Assembly: GCA_902825215.1 (NCBI GenBank)
Contig: LR782234.1
Span: forward strand, 1,488,001 to 1,552,000
Reading direction: 5' to 3'
Source of the DNA: Pseudomonas fluorescens
GTDB lineage: Bacteria; Pseudomonadota; Gammaproteobacteria; Pseudomonadales; Pseudomonadaceae
Length of the DNA: 64,000 nt
Below the pieces are notes generated by a model, which had not been told where the DNA came from, searched no databases, and saw only the letters and a list, made by a program, of their open reading frames with translations. Positions 47,557 to 56,129 of this stretch are shown one piece after another; positions within the stretch are counted from its first letter, which is position 1, and every line of letters begins with the position of its first letter. The position numbers and the translations under genes are program-made.

Positions 47557-48841
47557 TGTATGTACCGGACACATGGTGGACAGGTGTTCGGAGACATGGT
47601 GGACACTTTTTAATAGGCACATTGCTCATCATCAAGGAGATGACCTGTGTCCTGGCAAGAGGCATCCACCATGCAACTTCGTACAGAGTTTGTGCATTTG
47701 GCTCGGCAAGAAGGAGCGAATGTTCGGCAGCTTTGCCGTCGATTCAATATCAGCCCAAGTACTGCCTACAAATGGCTCAACAGGTTTGAAATATCAGGTG
47801 TAGAGGGGTTGCACGATCAGTCCCGTCGACCGAAAACATCACCGAAACGTTGTGCTGATGAGGTTGAGCAGCAGATTCTGACCATGAGTCAGCAATACGA
47901 CGCCTGGGGTGCCCGCAAGCTCAAGCGCGTGCTGGAAGATGAAGGCGCTGTGATGCCCTCTGTCAGCACTGTGCATGCGGTTTTGCAGCGTCATTCGCGT
48001 GTTGATCCAAAGGCTACCGAGATCAAACCATTTATCCGCTTTGAGCACGAAGCGCCTAACGATCTATGGCAGATCGACTTCAAGGGACATTTCAGTCTGA
48101 GCCACGGACGCTGCCATCCATTCACAATACTGGACGACCACTCACGCTTTTCGCTGTGCATTGCCGCATGTGCCAATGAGCAGCGCCAAACTGTACAAGA
48201 CCATCTAATCCGGACGTTTCGACGCTACGGTCTGCCGTTGCGCATGACGATGGACAACGGCTCGCCATGGGGCGATCAGACTGGCGTTTATACTGCGCTG
48301 GAAGTCTGGCTGATGAGCCAAGGCATTAAGGTCGGTCACTCCCGGCCTTATCATCCGCAGACTCAGGGAAAACTGGAGCGCTTCCACCGCAGCCTGAAAA
48401 ATGAAGTCCTGCAAGGCCGGTTTTTCACCGATCTCGACGACGCACAACGGGCGTTTGATACCTGGCGCGACATCTACAACCAGAAACGCCCTCATCAGGC
48501 GCTGGGCATGGCGGTGCCGGCGGCTCGTTACAGTGGCAGCCCACGGGAATATCAGGAGCGACCGGCGGAACCGGAGTACAACGACGCAGATGTGGTCAGG
48601 AAGGTACAGGTGGGAGGCGAAATCTTCTGGAGGAATCGGGAATACAAGATCGGAAAGGCTTTTTATGGCAGGTGCATAGCGATCAGGGAGACGACGGAGG
48701 ACGGCATCCACGATGTCTACTGGAGTGGACATCGTATCGCCCGAATCGACTTGAACTTGCAGATCGTGACGGCAGGTAAGAAGATCTAAAACCGTCCACT
48801 ATGTCTCCGAACATGTGTCCACCATGTCTCCGGTACATACA
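47557..48841 (+). mobile_element. IS481-family insertion sequence, 1285 bp
   Basis: The element has terminal inverted repeats of about 47 bp starting TGTATGTACCGGA and differing at only a few positions. It is flanked by a 5-bp direct repeat CTCCC (47552-47556 and 48842-48846). Each end contains two direct copies of an ACATGGTGGAC-like motif about 25 bp apart. One intact transposase gene fills the interior. The host sequence is a CCCTCACCC palindromic repeat, so disruption of a gene was avoided. Confidence 0.93.
47647..48789 (+). CDS. IS481-family DDE transposase
   Basis: The 380-residue protein has an N-terminal helix-turn-helix (RQLCRRFNISPSTAYKWLNR, residues 27-46) and an integrase-core DDE domain with Asp144 (QIDFKGHF), Asp203 (TMDNGSPWG) and Glu244 (GKLERFHRSL). 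All three catalytic residues are present, so it is probably active. The GTG at 47647 is preceded by AAGGAGA; an internal ATG at 47671 is an alternative. The codon use is less GC-rich than the neighbours, as expected for mobile DNA. Confidence 0.93.
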   Translation: MSWQEASTMQLRTEFVHLARQEGANVRQLCRRFNISPSTAYKWLNRFEISGVEGLHDQSRRPKTSPKRCADEVEQQILTMSQQYDAWGARKLKRVLEDEGAVMPSVSTVHAVLQRHSRVDPKATEIKPFIRFEHEAPNDLWQIDFKGHFSLSHGRCHPFTILDDHSRFSLCIAACANEQRQTVQDHLIRTFRRYGLPLRMTMDNGSPWGDQTGVYTALEVWLMSQGIKVGHSRPYHPQTQGKLERFHRSLKNEVLQGRFFTDLDDAQRAFDTWRDIYNQKRPHQALGMAVPAARYSGSPREYQERPAEPEYNDADVVRKVQVGGEIFWRNREYKIGKAFYGRCIAIRETTEDGIHDVYWSGHRIARIDLNLQIVTAGKKI

Positions 48842-49086
48842 CTCCCAGAGGGAGAGGGAGCCGATATTTGTGCTTTTCGAGACCTGAGTTCAACTCGGTA
48901 TTTCAGGTCGGTGCAACTCGCTGGAACAACGCGGTCGGCCCCCTCTCCCTCTGGGAGAGGGCTGGGGTGAGGGTAGCTTTTTAACTGTGGAAACCAACCG
49001 TTCAGCAAATAAGCACGTGTCCCCAACCTCCATCCCCCCTAAAATACCCGCCATTCCCGATTTCGCCCTTCCGAGGCTGCTTTTTC

Positions 49087-50313
49087 ATGTCCGTCACCGC
49101 CCCATCCGCGCCGTCCACAAAGCCGGCGCCCGACCACCACGCCCAGTTCATCGAGCTGCTGCAAACCAGCCTCGAACAGAACGGCTTCATCAAACTGGTG
49201 CTGGCCAAGTACGTCGGTGACGAGGCGGATCTGCAGCGGGTGATCATCAAACCGGTGACGGTCAAGGCGCAGCCGAACCTGTCCTTCGTCTACCGCTACA
49301 AGACCCGCGACATCACCAAGAACCTGCCCCTGACTGAAGGCGTAGCGGCGATTGCCGGGCTGTTGCCGACCGCGTTCAAAAATGCGCATTTGCTGGCGCT
49401 GAGTGACGAAGCCCAGCTGGAATACAGCAAAAAGGGCAAGTCTTCGCTGTTCAAGAGCAAACCTCAGCAATTGCGCGAGGCGCCGTCGGCCGAACATAAC
49501 CGCGAGAAAAACCGTTTTCTCGAACTGAGCCGGCCGTTTCTCAAAGACCTCGGCGTGACCAATGCCCAGCACGAGCTGATCCCGGCGATGTCGCGCAAGT
49601 GGAAGCAGATCAACAAGTTCATCGAAGTGTTCAGCCACGCGCTGACCTCGTCACCGCTGGCGCTGGACAAGCCAGTGCGGGTGGCGGACTTTGGTTCGGG
49701 CAAGGGCTATCTGACATTCGCGATTCACGATTACCTGCGCAATACCCTGAAAGCCGAAGGCGAGGTCACCGGCGTCGAGTTGCGCGAGGAGATGGTCAAC
49801 CTGTGCAATGCCGCGGCGGCCAAGCTGGAGCATCCGGGGCTGGTGTTCAAGTGCGGTGACGTGCGCAGCGTCGCACCGAGCGAGCTGGACGTGATGATCG
49901 CCCTGCATGCCTGCGACATCGCCACCGATTATGCGATCCATACCGGCATCCGCTCGGGTGCGTCGATCATCATGTGCTCGCCGTGCTGCCACAAGCAGAT
50001 CCGCCTGCAGATCCAGAGCCCGGCGCTGCTCAAACCGATGCTGCAATACGGTTTGCACCTGGGCCAGCAAGCGGAAATGGTCACCGACAGCCTGCGTGCG
50101 TTGTTCCTCGAAGCCTGCGGTTACGAGACCAAAGTGTTCGAGTTCATCTCGCTGGAACACACCAACAAGAACAAGATGATCCTGGCGGTGAAACGCGCCG
50201 AGCCAGTGAACCCGGCGCAGTTGTTGCTGAAGATTCAGGAGTTGAAAGACTTCTACCACATCAGCGAGCACTGCCTGGAAACCCTGCTGCGCGCCGACGG
50301 TTACCTGGCCTGA
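49087..50313 (+). CDS. Class I SAM-dependent methyltransferase
   Basis: The 408-residue protein has a poorly characterised N-terminal half, with RVIIKPVTVKAQPNLSFVYR and an aromatic/basic surface suggestive of RNA binding. A Rossmann methyltransferase domain follows with motif I VADFGSGKGYLTF (199-211), VTGVELREEMVNLC and MIALHACDIATD. The cysteine-rich segment MCSPCCHKQIR after motif IV is notable and may be a metal site. Substrate unknown; RNA is a reasonable guess. Confidence 0.82.
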   Translation: MSVTAPSAPSTKPAPDHHAQFIELLQTSLEQNGFIKLVLAKYVGDEADLQRVIIKPVTVKAQPNLSFVYRYKTRDITKNLPLTEGVAAIAGLLPTAFKNAHLLALSDEAQLEYSKKGKSSLFKSKPQQLREAPSAEHNREKNRFLELSRPFLKDLGVTNAQHELIPAMSRKWKQINKFIEVFSHALTSSPLALDKPVRVADFGSGKGYLTFAIHDYLRNTLKAEGEVTGVELREEMVNLCNAAAAKLEHPGLVFKCGDVRSVAPSELDVMIALHACDIATDYAIHTGIRSGASIIMCSPCCHKQIRLQIQSPALLKPMLQYGLHLGQQAEMVTDSLRALFLEACGYETKVFEFISLEHTNKNKMILAVKRAEPVNPAQLLLKIQELKDFYHISEHCLETLLRADGYLA

Positions 50314-50320
50314 CGCTGAC

Positions 50321-50413
50321 CCTGTAGGAGCGAGCCTGCTCGCGAAAGCGGACTGACAGTCGACGATGATGCTGGCTGTTACGACCCCTTCGCGAGCAGG
50401 CTCGCTCCCACAT
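50321..50413. repeat. REP pair, GAGCCTGCTC type, reaching into the DMT gene
   Basis: CTGTAGGAGCGAGCCTGCTC (50322) and CTTCGCGAGCAGGCTCGCTC (50388) are inverted. The second unit lies inside the reading frame of the DMT transporter. Confidence 0.9.
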
Positions 50414-51284
50414 TTGATTTGACTGCAGTCTTGCGCCCGAGCATGACGGTAGCAATCACGCCGCAGGCAAACACCCAGGTGATCGGCTCAACGTGTTCGC
50501 CAAAGAACAGCGCCGAAAAGGCAATAGTGAAGAAGATCTGCAACAACTGAATCTGACTGACCCGGGCAATGCCGCCCATGGCCAGCCCGGCGTACCAGGC
50601 GAAAAACCCGAGAAACTGCGAAAACAGCGCAACATACCCAAACGCCCACCAGGCCTTGGTCGAAACCGCGCCCTGATGTTGCAAGGCCAAATACAACACC
50701 GGCCCGATCAGCAGCGGCGTCGACAGTACCAGCGCCCAGCAGATCACCTGCCAGCCGCCCATCTCTCTGGCCAGGCGGCCGCCCTCGGCGTAACCCAGCC
50801 CGCCCACGGCAATCGCCCCGAGCATCAACAAATCCCCGGCCTGAATGCTGCCCGCCCCGGTGTACAAGGCATAACCGAGCACCAGCGCACTGCCCAACGC
50901 GGCGCAGGCCCAGAAGGCTTTCGATGGGCGCTCGTGGGACAGCCACGCCGCATAGAGCGCCACGCACAGCGGCTGCAAACCATTGACCAGCGCACCGTGG
51001 GACGCCGGCAAGGTTTGCATGGCCCACGCCGACAACACCGGAAAACCCAGAATCACCCCGGCGATCACCAGGCTCAGGCCTTTGACTTGTTGCCAGCTTG
51101 GCCACTTCTCGCGACGCCACAACAGCAGCAGCGCCGCCGGGATGGCCGCGAACAGCGCCCGCCCCAAACCGTTGAGCAGCGGATGCAGTTCCTGCACCAC
51201 GATGCGGGTGAAAGGCAGGGTCAGGCTGAAAATCACCACACCGAGCAGGCCGAGGGCCATGCCGGTGTTTTCGCGCGAGGACAT
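50379..51284 (-). CDS. DMT/EamA-family exporter with REP-encoded C-terminus
   Basis: The 301-residue protein has ten predicted helices and two EamA repeats (ALGLLGVVIFSLTLPFTRI, GDLLMLGAIAVGGLGYAEG). It is likely an exporter of an amino acid or metabolite. The start is ambiguous: MSSRENTG at 51284 is chosen, with MKLFPATS (51323) upstream as an alternative; no strong ribosome site decides. The last residues, NVGASLLAKGS, are translated from a REP element, so the original stop codon has been replaced. Confidence 0.83.
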   Translation of the reverse strand: MSSRENTGMALGLLGVVIFSLTLPFTRIVVQELHPLLNGLGRALFAAIPAALLLLWRREKWPSWQQVKGLSLVIAGVILGFPVLSAWAMQTLPASHGALVNGLQPLCVALYAAWLSHERPSKAFWACAALGSALVLGYALYTGAGSIQAGDLLMLGAIAVGGLGYAEGGRLAREMGGWQVICWALVLSTPLLIGPVLYLALQHQGAVSTKAWWAFGYVALFSQFLGFFAWYAGLAMGGIARVSQIQLLQIFFTIAFSALFFGEHVEPITWVFACGVIATVMLGRKTAVKSNVGASLLAKGS

Positions 51285-51389
51285 GAGGGGGACCGGAATT
51301 GAGGTGGCTGGAAAGAGCTTCATAAAGCCATAAACCATGGCCTTGTGGCTGTTACAGCTAGGCACAGACTTATCCGTACAGTTTGACGG

Positions 51390-51460
51390 CCTCTTCGCGA
51401 GCAGGCTCGCTCCCACAGGGGGAACGCATTCCAAATGTGGGAGCGAGCCTGCTCGCGATG
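51390..51460. repeat. REP pair, GAGCCTGCTC type
   Basis: CTCTTCGCGAGCAGGCTCGC (51391) and TGTGGGAGCGAGCCTGCTCG (51437) are inverted, with a short spacer, between the divergent DMT and PfpI genes. Confidence 0.92.
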
Positions 51461-51542
51461 AACGATGACCCGGTCTCGGCACCTGTCTGCGGAATTCGGT
51501 CTACCTTGAATACTCCCAGACCTTCCTCACAGGAGACTCCCC

Positions 51543-52124
51543 ATGCCCGCCAAAAAAATCCTCATGCTGGTCGGCGATTACGTCGAAGACTACGAAGTAA
51601 TGGTGCCGTTCCAGGCCCTGCAAATGATCGGTCACAGCGTGCATGCCGTGTGCCCGGACAAGGCCGCCGGGCAAACCGTGCGGACGGCCATTCATGACTT
51701 CGAAGGCGATCAGACCTACAGCGAAAAACCCGGCCATCTGTTTGCCCTGAATTTCGACTTCGCCAAAGTCAGCGAGGCCGATTACGACGCGCTGCTGATT
51801 CCCGGCGGACGGGCGCCGGAATACCTGCGGCTGAACGAGAAGGTCCTCGAACTGGTGCGCGCCTTCGACAACGCCGGCAAACCGATCGCCGCGGTCTGTC
51901 ACGGTGCGCAACTGCTGGCCGCGGCGGGCATACTCGAGGGACGCGAATGCAGCGCGTACCCGGCCTGCGCGCCGGAAGTGCGGCTGGCCGGCGGTACCTA
52001 CATCGACATCGCGGTCACCGATGGCCACGTCCAGGGCAACCTGGCCACGGCACCGGCGTGGCCCGCGCACCCGAAATGGCTGGCCGGGTTTCTCGGATTG
52101 CTCGGCACGCAAATCACTTTGTAG
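51543..52124 (+). CDS. DJ-1/PfpI-family protein
   Basis: The 193-residue protein has the nucleophile elbow AVCHGAQLL (Cys119 followed by His120) and acidic residues in [16 protein letters not shown] near the N-terminus, as in PfpI/YhbO-type proteins. Members act as peptidases, glyoxalases or deglycases. The segment [19 protein letters not shown] is characteristic. AGGAGA precedes the ATG. Probably monocistronic. Confidence 0.9.
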   Translation: MPAKKILMLVGDYVEDYEVMVPFQALQMIGHSVHAVCPDKAAGQTVRTAIHDFEGDQTYSEKPGHLFALNFDFAKVSEADYDALLIPGGRAPEYLRLNEKVLELVRAFDNAGKPIAAVCHGAQLLAAAGILEGRECSAYPACAPEVRLAGGTYIDIAVTDGHVQGNLATAPAWPAHPKWLAGFLGLLGTQITL

Positions 52125-52138
52125 TGAGCGGACAGGCG

Positions 52139-52202
52139 CTTTCGCGAGCAGGCTGACTCCCACAGGAATGCTTTCCAGTGTGAGCCGGCCTGCTGGCGAT
52201 GG
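52139..52202. repeat. Degenerate REP pair
   Basis: TTTCGCGAGCAGGCTGACTC (52140) and GTGAGCCGGCCTGCTGGCGA (52180) resemble REP arms but carry substitutions that weaken the hairpins. Confidence 0.7.
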
Positions 52203-52282
52203 GGCCACAACAGGCGACAGATACCCCGCGCTGGTCTTTACTGTGAAGCGCACTCTGCCTAAATCGACAAGGAGCAACACGC

Positions 52283-52627
52283 ATGTCCGGATGGTACGAA
52301 GTCAGCAAGAGCAGCAACGGCCAATTCAGGTTCGTGCTCAAAGCGGCGAATGCCGAAACGATTCTGACCAGCGAGCTGTACACCACGCGCGCCGGTGCCG
52401 ACGGTGGCATCGCCGCCGTGCAGAGCAACAGCGCGGTGGACGAGCGCTACGAGAAAAAGTCGACCAAGGACGGCCATCCCTACTTCAATCTGAAAGCGGC
52501 CAACCATCAGGTCATCGGCAGCAGCGAGGCGTACTCCTCGGACGCCGCCTGCGATAAAGGCATCGCCAGCGTCAAAAGCAACGGCGCCACCAAGGTGATC
52601 AAGGACAAGACCTTGCCCGTTCTTTGA
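52283..52627 (+). CDS. YegP-family protein (two DUF1508 repeats)
   Basis: The 114-residue protein contains two tandem repeats of about 48 residues: GWYEVSKSSNGQFRFVLKAA...ILTSELYTTRAGADGGIAAV and KKSTKDGHPYFNLKAANHQV...IGSSEAYSSDAACDKGIASV. The two-repeat length matches E. coli YegP. The family is small and soluble, with unknown function. AAGGAGCAA precedes the ATG. Confidence 0.92.
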   Translation: MSGWYEVSKSSNGQFRFVLKAANAETILTSELYTTRAGADGGIAAVQSNSAVDERYEKKSTKDGHPYFNLKAANHQVIGSSEAYSSDAACDKGIASVKSNGATKVIKDKTLPVL

Positions 52628-52639
52628 ATTCGACCCGGT

Positions 52640-52735
52640 CCCGTAGGAGCGAGCCTGCTCGCGATGAGGCCATCAGCTTCGATAGAGATGTCGACCGACA
52701 GACCGCTATCGCGAGCAGGCGCACTCCTACAGGGG
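52640..52735. repeat. REP pair, GAGCCTGCTC type
   Basis: CCGTAGGAGCGAGCCTGCTC (52641) and CTATCGCGAGCAGGCGCACT (52706, with a substitution) are inverted between the convergent yegP-like and DapA-like genes. Confidence 0.88.
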
Positions 52736-52755
52736 GCTTTGTGGTGCCAGTGAGG

Positions 52756-53637
52756 TCAGCGCAGGGTGTTGAGGATCGCCTGCAACTGTTCGCACCCAGC
52801 CGTACTGAGCGCGAACACCGGCAAGCGCGGGTCGCCCGATTCCAGGCCGGTCTGGCGCAAGCCTGCCTTGATCGTCGCTGGCAAGCCACCCTTGAGGATG
52901 AACTCGAGCAACGGCAACTGCCGATAAAACAGCGCCCGGGCGCGATCCAGATCGCCGGCCAGCGCGGCTTCGTACAGCTCAAGGTTCAATTGCGGGATCA
53001 GGTTCGGCGCCGCGGTGCACCAGCCTTTCGCCCCGGCTGCGAAGGCTTCCATCGCCAGCGGATTACATCCGTTGTAGAACGGCACCTGGCCTTCGCCGAG
53101 CATCTGCAGCTTGTGCATGCGCTGGATGTCGCCGGTGCTTTCCTTGACCATGGTGACGTTTTCAACGCCCTTGACGATGCGCAGAATCAGCTCGACCGAC
53201 ATGTCGGTGCCACTGGTAGCCGGGTTGTTGTAGAGCATGATCGGCACGCCGATGCTGTCGCCAATTGCACGGTAGTGAGCAAGAATTTCCGCTTCGCTGA
53301 GTTTCCAGTACGAGGCCGGCAGCACCATCACCACATCAGCGCCGTGGGCTTCGGCGAAACGTGCGCGGCGTACGGCATTGGCGGTGGTCAGATCGGAGAC
53401 GCTGACCACGGTCGGCACTCGTTTGCCGACATGCTTGATACTGAATTCGGCGACTTGATTCCACTCCGCATCGCTGAGGTAGGCGCCTTCACCGGTGCTA
53501 CCCAGCGGGGCGATGGCGTGGACGCCGCTGTCGATCAGACGATCGATGGACTGGCCGAGCGCCGGCAGGTCCAGTCCTTCGCCGCCAGCGCCGAACGGGG
53601 TGATGGTGTAGCCGATGATGCCGTGAATGGTCGACAT
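52756..53637 (-). CDS. Dihydrodipicolinate synthase/N-acetylneuraminate lyase family aldolase
   Basis: The 293-residue class I aldolase has the Schiff-base lysine Lys165 (MVKESTGD), Tyr136 (IMLYNNP) and the phosphate/carboxylate loop PLGSTGEGAYL. It is unlikely to be the lysine-pathway DapA, because it lies in a catabolic context next to a class II aldolase-like gene and a divergent XRE-cupin regulator. It more likely cleaves or dehydrates a sugar acid or hydroxyproline-type keto acid. Confidence 0.87.
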   Translation of the reverse strand: MSTIHGIIGYTITPFGAGGEGLDLPALGQSIDRLIDSGVHAIAPLGSTGEGAYLSDAEWNQVAEFSIKHVGKRVPTVVSVSDLTTANAVRRARFAEAHGADVVMVLPASYWKLSEAEILAHYRAIGDSIGVPIMLYNNPATSGTDMSVELILRIVKGVENVTMVKESTGDIQRMHKLQMLGEGQVPFYNGCNPLAMEAFAAGAKGWCTAAPNLIPQLNLELYEAALAGDLDRARALFYRQLPLLEFILKGGLPATIKAGLRQTGLESGDPRLPVFALSTAGCEQLQAILNTLR

Positions 53638-53659
53638 GTGAGTCTCTCCGTAAAAGGTT

Positions 53660-54442
53660 TCAGTTCAGGCAATCGGCGTGTTGGCGCAGGTTCTGCCGAG
53701 CGTAGTAGTTGAAAGCGGCGGCGTGGCGTTTGGGTTTTGATACCCAGTCATGGGCTTCACGGCCCAGTTCGGGAATGATCGGTTTGATCGTCCCGGCGGC
53801 CATCGCCAGCAATTGCAGTTTCGCCGCGCGTTCGATCAGTTGCGCGATGACACAGGCTTCTTCGATCGTCGCGCCGGTCGACAACTGGCCGTGATGCGAA
53901 AGCAGGATGGCGCGTTTATCGCCGAGCGCGCCGGCAATCAGTTCGCCTTCTTCGTTACCCACCGGCACGCCCGGCCAGCCTTCGAGAAATGCACAGTCGT
54001 CGTACAACGGACACAGGTCCATGTGGGAAATCTGCAACGGCACTTCCAGCATCGACAGCGCAGCAACGTGCGTCGGGTGCGTGTGGATGATGCAGTTCAC
54101 ATCCGGGCGGGCGCGGTACACCCAGCTGTGGAAACGGTTGGCCGGGTTGGCCATGCCGTGCCCTTCGAGCACCTCCAGATCTTCATTGACCAGCAACAGA
54201 TTGCTGGCGGTGATTTCGTCGAATCCCAGGCCCAGTTGCTGAGTGTAATAGGTGCCAGGCTGCGGGCCACGGGCAGTGATTTGTCCGGCCAGACCTGAGT
54301 CATGACCGTTTTCGAAAAGAATCCGGCAGGTGAGGGCCAGCTTTTGCCGGTCCGTCCACGTATTATCCGCCAGGCTTTTTTGCATCTGTGACAGCGCTTG
54401 CTGCACCAGTTGCGCTTTAGGTAGTGCTAAGGTCTTGGCCAT
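53660..54442 (-). CDS. Class II aldolase/adducin family protein
   Basis: The 260-residue protein contains the zinc-ligand stretch CIIHTHPTHVAAL and a further histidine in LLSHHGQLSTGATIEEA. Members are fuculose-phosphate-type aldolases, dehydratases or decarboxylases. The ATG at 54442 follows AAAGGACACAAC and is preferred to an in-frame site 8 codons upstream. It lies 22 bp before the DapA-like gene, so the two form an operon facing away from the XRE regulator. Confidence 0.88.
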   Translation of the reverse strand: MAKTLALPKAQLVQQALSQMQKSLADNTWTDRQKLALTCRILFENGHDSGLAGQITARGPQPGTYYTQQLGLGFDEITASNLLLVNEDLEVLEGHGMANPANRFHSWVYRARPDVNCIIHTHPTHVAALSMLEVPLQISHMDLCPLYDDCAFLEGWPGVPVGNEEGELIAGALGDKRAILLSHHGQLSTGATIEEACVIAQLIERAAKLQLLAMAAGTIKPIIPELGREAHDWVSKPKRHAAAFNYYARQNLRQHADCLN

Positions 54443-54466
54443 GTTGTGTCCTTTGGATGAGAGCAA

Positions 54467-54502
54467 ATGACACTAGAGAGGCTATATGACACAAAGTGTC
54501 AT
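54467..54502. promoter_or_regulatory. ATGACAC operator between the aldolase operon and the XRE gene
   Basis: ATGACAC-AAA-GTGTCAT (54486-54502) is a perfect dyad, with an extra direct half-site ATGACAC at 54467-54473, 19 bp away. It lies between divergent genes, 24 bp from the aldolase start and 46 bp from the regulator start, as expected for an operator controlling both. Confidence 0.72.
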
Positions 54503-54547
54503 TGGCAAGCACGAATCGTTGCTTCCTTGCTGGAATAATCGTTGCGC

Positions 54548-55090
54548 ATGTCTATCCGATTGAAATTGTTGCGAAAAAAACTTGGCGTAACCCTTGAGGC
54601 ATTGGCCGAAAAATCCGGCATGACCAAGAGCTACCTGTCGAAAGTCGAGCGCGGTCTCAATACGCCGTCGATTGCCGCTGCGTTGAAACTGGCCAAGGCA
54701 CTTAACGTGAAGGTCGAGGAGCTGTTTTCCGAAGACAACGTCAGCCTCGACAGCTACAGCCTGGTGCGCAGCCACGAGCGCCAGTCACTGGCCGCCAATG
54801 ACCAGAGCCCCGGTTACGCGGTGCTGGCGCATCAGGTCAGCGAGCGCAGCCTGCTGCCGTTCATCATCTACCCGCCGAGCGAGTTCACTGACAAGACTTT
54901 CAAGGAGCATGTGGGCGAAGAGTTTCTGTTCGTCCACGAAGGGCAGGTGGAAGTGGATTTCATGAACGAGAAAGTCCTGCTTGAACGCGGCGATGCGCTG
55001 CATTTCAATGCGCAGAAACCGCATCGGATCAGGTCAGTGGGAGAGGTTCAGGCGCAGTTGTTGGTGGTGGTGCACAGTGCCGAGGAATGA
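54548..55090 (+). CDS. XRE-family regulator with cupin domain
   Basis: The 180-residue protein joins an N-terminal helix-turn-helix (residues 4-60: VTLEALAEKSGMTKSYLSKV) to a C-terminal cupin (about 105-175: VGEEFLFVHEGQVEVDFMNE, GDALHFNAQKPHRI). This PuuR/SutR-like architecture senses small metabolites. It probably controls the divergent aldolase operon through the ATGACAC dyad. A REP and an IS110 element follow. Confidence 0.9.
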   Translation: MSIRLKLLRKKLGVTLEALAEKSGMTKSYLSKVERGLNTPSIAAALKLAKALNVKVEELFSEDNVSLDSYSLVRSHERQSLAANDQSPGYAVLAHQVSERSLLPFIIYPPSEFTDKTFKEHVGEEFLFVHEGQVEVDFMNEKVLLERGDALHFNAQKPHRIRSVGEVQAQLLVVVHSAEE

Positions 55091-55104
55091 GGCGATTTTT
55101 AACG

Positions 55105-55133
55105 CTTCGCGAGCAGGCTCGCTCCCACAGGTG
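55105..55133. repeat. REP element, intact partner of the IS110-split REP
   Basis: TTCGCGAGCAGGCTCGCTCC followed by CACAGG is an intact GAGCCTGCTC-type unit. Its inverted partner begins at 55148 (GTGGGAG) and resumes beyond the IS110 element at 56331 (CGAGCCTGCTCGCGAAAGCG). Confidence 0.9.
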
Positions 55134-55177
55134 CCTGCATTCCAAAGGTGGGAGATTCTATGGTTCATGCCTAGCCC

Positions 55178-56125
55178 CTAAACGCCTTTGGGTGAGTATT
55201 CGCTCTGGTTTTTCAGCAGAGCAAATACCACCCGTGCAAGCTTGCGGGCTAGTGCGACCAGTGCTTGGGTAGTGCTCAGTCCGCGCCCTCTCATAGCCTC
55301 ATAAAACCCTTTCCACGCCGAGGTCCGGCTCGCCGCCATTGCAGCGTTGTGCAGCAACCGACGTGCCTCAGGGTCGCCTCGTTTGGTCAGGCAGCGGCGG
55401 CCTTTCTTTTTGCCTGAGTCCGCTATGCGCAGATCCATGCCTAGAAAGGCGATGAAAGCGTCCGCATTTCTGAAGTCCCCACGCTGAAAGGATGCGAGCA
55501 AGCGGGCGCCAGTCAACGTACCGATGCCTTCGACCTTCATGCAGCGCTTGAGCTGCGCGCCCAAACCGGCTTCCTCTATCTGCGTCAGGATCATTTTTTC
55601 AAGCAAGGTTTCCAGCCTTTGCATGGCGCTTATCTGATTCTTGAAAGCGGTTTTGAGCAGCGGCTCATTCTCCCAGCTCTGCTTGAGGCTGACACGAGCC
55701 TGAACCAGAGCCGCACGGCGCCGGAACAGACTGATGAGCCGGCAATACAGGGGGGACGGCGGCGTCCAGGGGCGCAAATGGTCCCCTTCGTTTGTCAGAT
55801 ACCGGGCCAATAATCGAGCATCCAGCGCATCAGTTTTAGCGCGAACGTTCACGCCTTTGCGGTAATGACTGAGTTCATAACCGCCAACCATATAGATCCT
55901 GCAGCCATCCGCGTGCGCGAGCTCGGCAAACTCCTGGTGATAAATATTGGTGGCTTCGATGGCGATTGCTACTGGTTTGGCAACGGTTTTGAGCCATTTC
56001 TTGATCGCCGTTTTGGTATTGGAGATTGTCTCGAGCCGATCCGATTCGACGTGATAAATCACCAGTTCGTCCTTGGCGACATCAACCCCGACAATCGACT
56101 GGGTAGTAGCGACGGGCATTGCCAT
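55178..56125 (-). CDS. IS110-family DEDD recombinase/transposase
   Basis: The 315-residue protein has an N-terminal RuvC-like DEDD domain with Asp15 (VGVDVAKDE), Glu57 (AIEATN), Asp99 and Asp102 (KTDALDA). A C-terminal Tnp domain follows (KVEGIGTLTGARLLASFQRG) with the conserved serine in ADSGKKKG (Ser237). All catalytic residues are present, so it appears functional. GGAGG lies 7-8 bp upstream of the ATG. It is transcribed after the predicted bridge RNA. Confidence 0.94.
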   Translation of the reverse strand: MAMPVATTQSIVGVDVAKDELVIYHVESDRLETISNTKTAIKKWLKTVAKPVAIAIEATNIYHQEFAELAHADGCRIYMVGGYELSHYRKGVNVRAKTDALDARLLARYLTNEGDHLRPWTPPSPLYCRLISLFRRRAALVQARVSLKQSWENEPLLKTAFKNQISAMQRLETLLEKMILTQIEEAGLGAQLKRCMKVEGIGTLTGARLLASFQRGDFRNADAFIAFLGMDLRIADSGKKKGRRCLTKRGDPEARRLLHNAAMAASRTSAWKGFYEAMRGRGLSTTQALVALARKLARVVFALLKNQSEYSPKGV

Positions 56126-56129
56126 GAGA

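Larger units (their letters stand above)
47537..48972. repeat. CCCTCACCC palindromic repeat, copy 3, split by an IS
   Basis: The left arm CCCTCACCCCAGCCCTCTCC C ends at 47556 and the rest resumes at 48842 (CTCCCAGAGGGAGAGGGAG), closing with GGGAGAGGGCTGGGGTGAGG at 48972. Removing the IS and one CTCCC restores an arm like that of the element's other end. Confidence 0.9.
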
